Of a stretch of DNA of 64,000 bases, positions 62,583 through 64,000 are shown piece after piece. Location of the stretch: assembly GCA_016720545.1 (NCBI GenBank), contig JADKKK010000035.1:124001-188000 (forward strand). Reading direction: 5' to 3'. Origin of the DNA: Myxococcales bacterium (lineage in GTDB: Bacteria; Myxococcota_A; Polyangia; Polyangiales; Polyangiaceae). Under the pieces are notes generated by a model that was not told where the DNA came from, made no database searches, and saw only the letters and a list, made by a program, of their open reading frames with translations. Position numbers and translations under genes: made by a program. Each line of letters opens with the position of its first letter. The first letter of the stretch is position 1.

Positions 62583-63434
62583 TTACTGCGTAGGCCGGAG
62601 GCCCTGGATCTGGTCGAGGCGCACGAACGTGTAGCCCTCGGCCTTCAGCTTGGGCACGAGGTACTTCACCATGAGCTGGGTCTTGGCGTGGATGTCGTGC
62701 AAGAGCACGATGCCCTTCTTCTTCGCCTTGATCTCGGCCATGTAGCGGTCGCCGCACGCCTCGGGGGAGAGCTTGTACTTCGCACCCCAGCAGGCCCAGT
62801 CGGCGCCGAAGCCGCCGGCCATGTCCCCGCCGATGTCCCAGTAGATGTTGCCCACGTACTTCTTGGTGCGGTCGCTGCCGTTCAGCGCGGTCTGCACGCC
62901 GGTGCTCCAGCTGCCGCCCGAGGTGCGCACGAAGAAGGGCGCGCCCGACGCGACGTGAGGGGCGATGAGCACGTCGGTTTTGCCGATCTCGTCGACCATC
63001 TGCGAGGGGGCGAGCCGCGCGAACGAGGGGGTGATGGGATGCGTGTAGGTGTGGTTGGCGATGAGGTGGCCCATCGCCGCGATCTTGCCCGGGGCCGCGC
63101 GCTGGGGCTCGGACGCGGCGATCGCGTTGCCGGTCATGAAGAACGTGGACGGGATGCCCTGGTCCTTGAGCCACTGCGCGAACTCGACGGAGCTGGCGCG
63201 GGGGCCGTCGTCGAAGGTGAGCGCGAGCTGCTTGTCGGCCATCTTGTCGACGCCGCGCAGGTTGTTCTTCTCGGTGAGCGCCTCCTCGGAGTTCGACTCG
63301 CCGACCACGTCGAGCTCCGCGCCGGGGTCCTCGCCGACGGGGTCGGTGGGAGCCTCGGCCGAACAGGCGGCCACGCTGAGCGCGGCGACGGCCGCGAGAG
63401 CCAGGGGAGCGGCGAGGGACCAGCGCTTCGACAT
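62583..63434 (-). CDS. Secreted polysaccharide deacetylase (NodB domain) lipoprotein
   Basis: 283 residues from ATG 63434, with GAAGGAG six bases upstream. Lipoprotein signal ends at Cys24 (ALSVAACSAE). NodB motifs: LALTFDDGPRASSVEF (catalytic Asp pair) and IANHTYTHPITPS (metal His pair), with WACWGAKY and a final IVLLHDIHAK motif containing the catalytic His. It removes acetyl groups from peptidoglycan, chitin-like or exopolysaccharide substrates outside the cell. Substrate unknown. Confidence 0.92.
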   Translation of the reverse strand: MSKRWSLAAPLALAAVAALSVAACSAEAPTDPVGEDPGAELDVVGESNSEEALTEKNNLRGVDKMADKQLALTFDDGPRASSVEFAQWLKDQGIPSTFFMTGNAIAASEPQRAAPGKIAAMGHLIANHTYTHPITPSFARLAPSQMVDEIGKTDVLIAPHVASGAPFFVRTSGGSWSTGVQTALNGSDRTKKYVGNIYWDIGGDMAGGFGADWACWGAKYKLSPEACGDRYMAEIKAKKKGIVLLHDIHAKTQLMVKYLVPKLKAEGYTFVRLDQIQGLRPTQ

Positions 63435-63598
63435 GCAGACTCCTTCGAGAAAGTTGACCCCGCTAGCTGTGCCATTCCTGTAGGCAATTTCAAGCGCAAT
63501 CCGGCGTGGAGACGTGCCATCGCTGCGCGCGGATTTCAACCCGAACGGATAGGCCGCCCGAGGCGTTGAAGGCTACGCTCGGAGGAGGAGGTCTCAGG

Positions 63599-63640
63599 AT
63601 GGATCGATCGGGCCACGCGCGAGCGACGAGGCGGGGCTGA
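63599..63640 (+). CDS. Short upstream reading frame (13 codons) coupled to the right-edge membrane gene
   Basis: AGGAGG lies about 8 bases before an ATG that opens MDRSGHARATRRG and stops two bases before the GTG of the next gene (TGAGAGTG). The strong ribosome-binding site and tight spacing suggest a leader peptide controlling translation of the next gene. A sequencing error splitting one longer N-terminus is an alternative. Confidence 0.4.
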   Translation: MDRSGHARATRRG

Positions 63641-63642
63641 GA

Positions 63643-64000
63643 GTGGCGGTCCCCAAGCCCTTCCAGTCGCTGCGCGCGCTGCGAAACTTGAACGTCGCGG
63701 CGGTGGGGCTCGCGCTCGCGACGGTCACGGCGGGCATCTTCGGCCTGATCGTGGCCGACTCGGGTCAGTTCGGGCTCTCCACCTTCGTCACGGGCCTGCC
63801 GACGCTGCTCATCGGGAGCCTATGGGCCGCCGTGCTCCGGTGGCGCAAGACGGTGGGGCGCTCCTCGTTCCGCTGGGGTTGGCTCTCTTCGGTGCCGCTC
63901 GCCATGACGAACGCCGGGCTCGCCGCGGCGATCCTGTTAGGTTGGAGTCAAGGGGAGATCGGCGGGGCCGCCGTCGGGTTCGCGCTCGGCTGCACGTTCG
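63643..64000 (+). CDS. Membrane protein, partial (runs off right edge)
   Basis: 119 codons are visible from GTG 63643. Hydrophobic helices: LNVAAVGLALATVTAGIFGLIV, FVTGLPTLLIGSLWAAVL, GWLSSVPLAMTNAGLAAAILLG and the start of another. The family is not recognisable from this fragment. The upstream 13-codon frame probably couples its translation. Confidence 0.65.
   Translation, partial: MAVPKPFQSLRALRNLNVAAVGLALATVTAGIFGLIVADSGQFGLSTFVTGLPTLLIGSLWAAVLRWRKTVGRSSFRWGWLSSVPLAMTNAGLAAAILLGWSQGEIGGAAVGFALGCTF

Overview
The window comes from a very GC-rich chromosome with G/C at almost every third codon position. It carries a dense set of eukaryote-type Ser/Thr kinases, an FHA-domain sigma-54 activator, many lipoproteins with Asp/Ala/Pro-rich linkers, and a trypsin-like protease ending in Cys-rich sequence plus a MYXO-CTERM-like tail. 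Together these point to a myxobacterium, most likely of the Polyangiales type. That placement is inference; no rRNA or marker gene is present. I saw no rRNA, tRNA, CRISPR array, transposase, phage or plasmid gene. The region reads as ordinary chromosome apart from two gene remnants and two apparent 1-nt frameshifts.

Layout. 1-9454: a larB-linked disordered His-rich protein (cut by the left edge), larB, a membrane protein, two secreted proteins, a secreted lipase, a UbiA prenyltransferase, an OmpA/TSP3 outer-membrane protein and mscL. 9652-17136: a co-directional signalling and envelope block with an FHA-sigma54 activator, class III cyclase, zinc-ribbon Ser/Thr kinase, LysM-FecR-barrel protein and DUF218 protein. 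17221-29335: msrA, a GMC-oxidoreductase remnant, a repeat-bearing winged-helix-like protein, a D-Ala-D-Ala-ligase-like ATP-grasp protein, a Csp-type copper-storage protein, a Thr/Ser dehydratase-like enzyme, a Tat-exported amine oxidase, an acyltransferase, a Ski2-like helicase, a PilZ protein and a frameshifted serine protease. 29476-41909: adenine deaminase, a HEAT-repeat protein, a KirBac potassium channel coupled to an epoxide-hydrolase-like gene, a TlpA thioredoxin, radA behind an SH3 lipoprotein, and a kinase overlapping a rhodanese-E1 fusion.

42011-51544: a CxxC-repeat protein/dtd/tail-anchored protein operon, an M15/DUF882 peptidase, the tldD-regulator-pdxA operon, a HemJ/CopD-like protein and a large TPR protein behind a 9-bp tandem array. 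51806-54573 is the most notable unit: a sulfide:quinone-oxidoreductase-like flavoprotein, a DUF1641 protein fused to a DsrC/TusE sulfur carrier, and a DsrE-family protein, consistent with a sulfide-to-persulfide relay. 54584-64000: a split threonine/serine exporter, an FGE-like lipoprotein, a remnant SRPBCC gene, two further secreted or membrane proteins, a frameshifted kinase, a small secreted protein, a polysaccharide deacetylase and a membrane protein cut by the right edge.

Numerous genes are joined by ATGA/GTGA overlaps, so several unusual neighbour pairs probably are co-translated.
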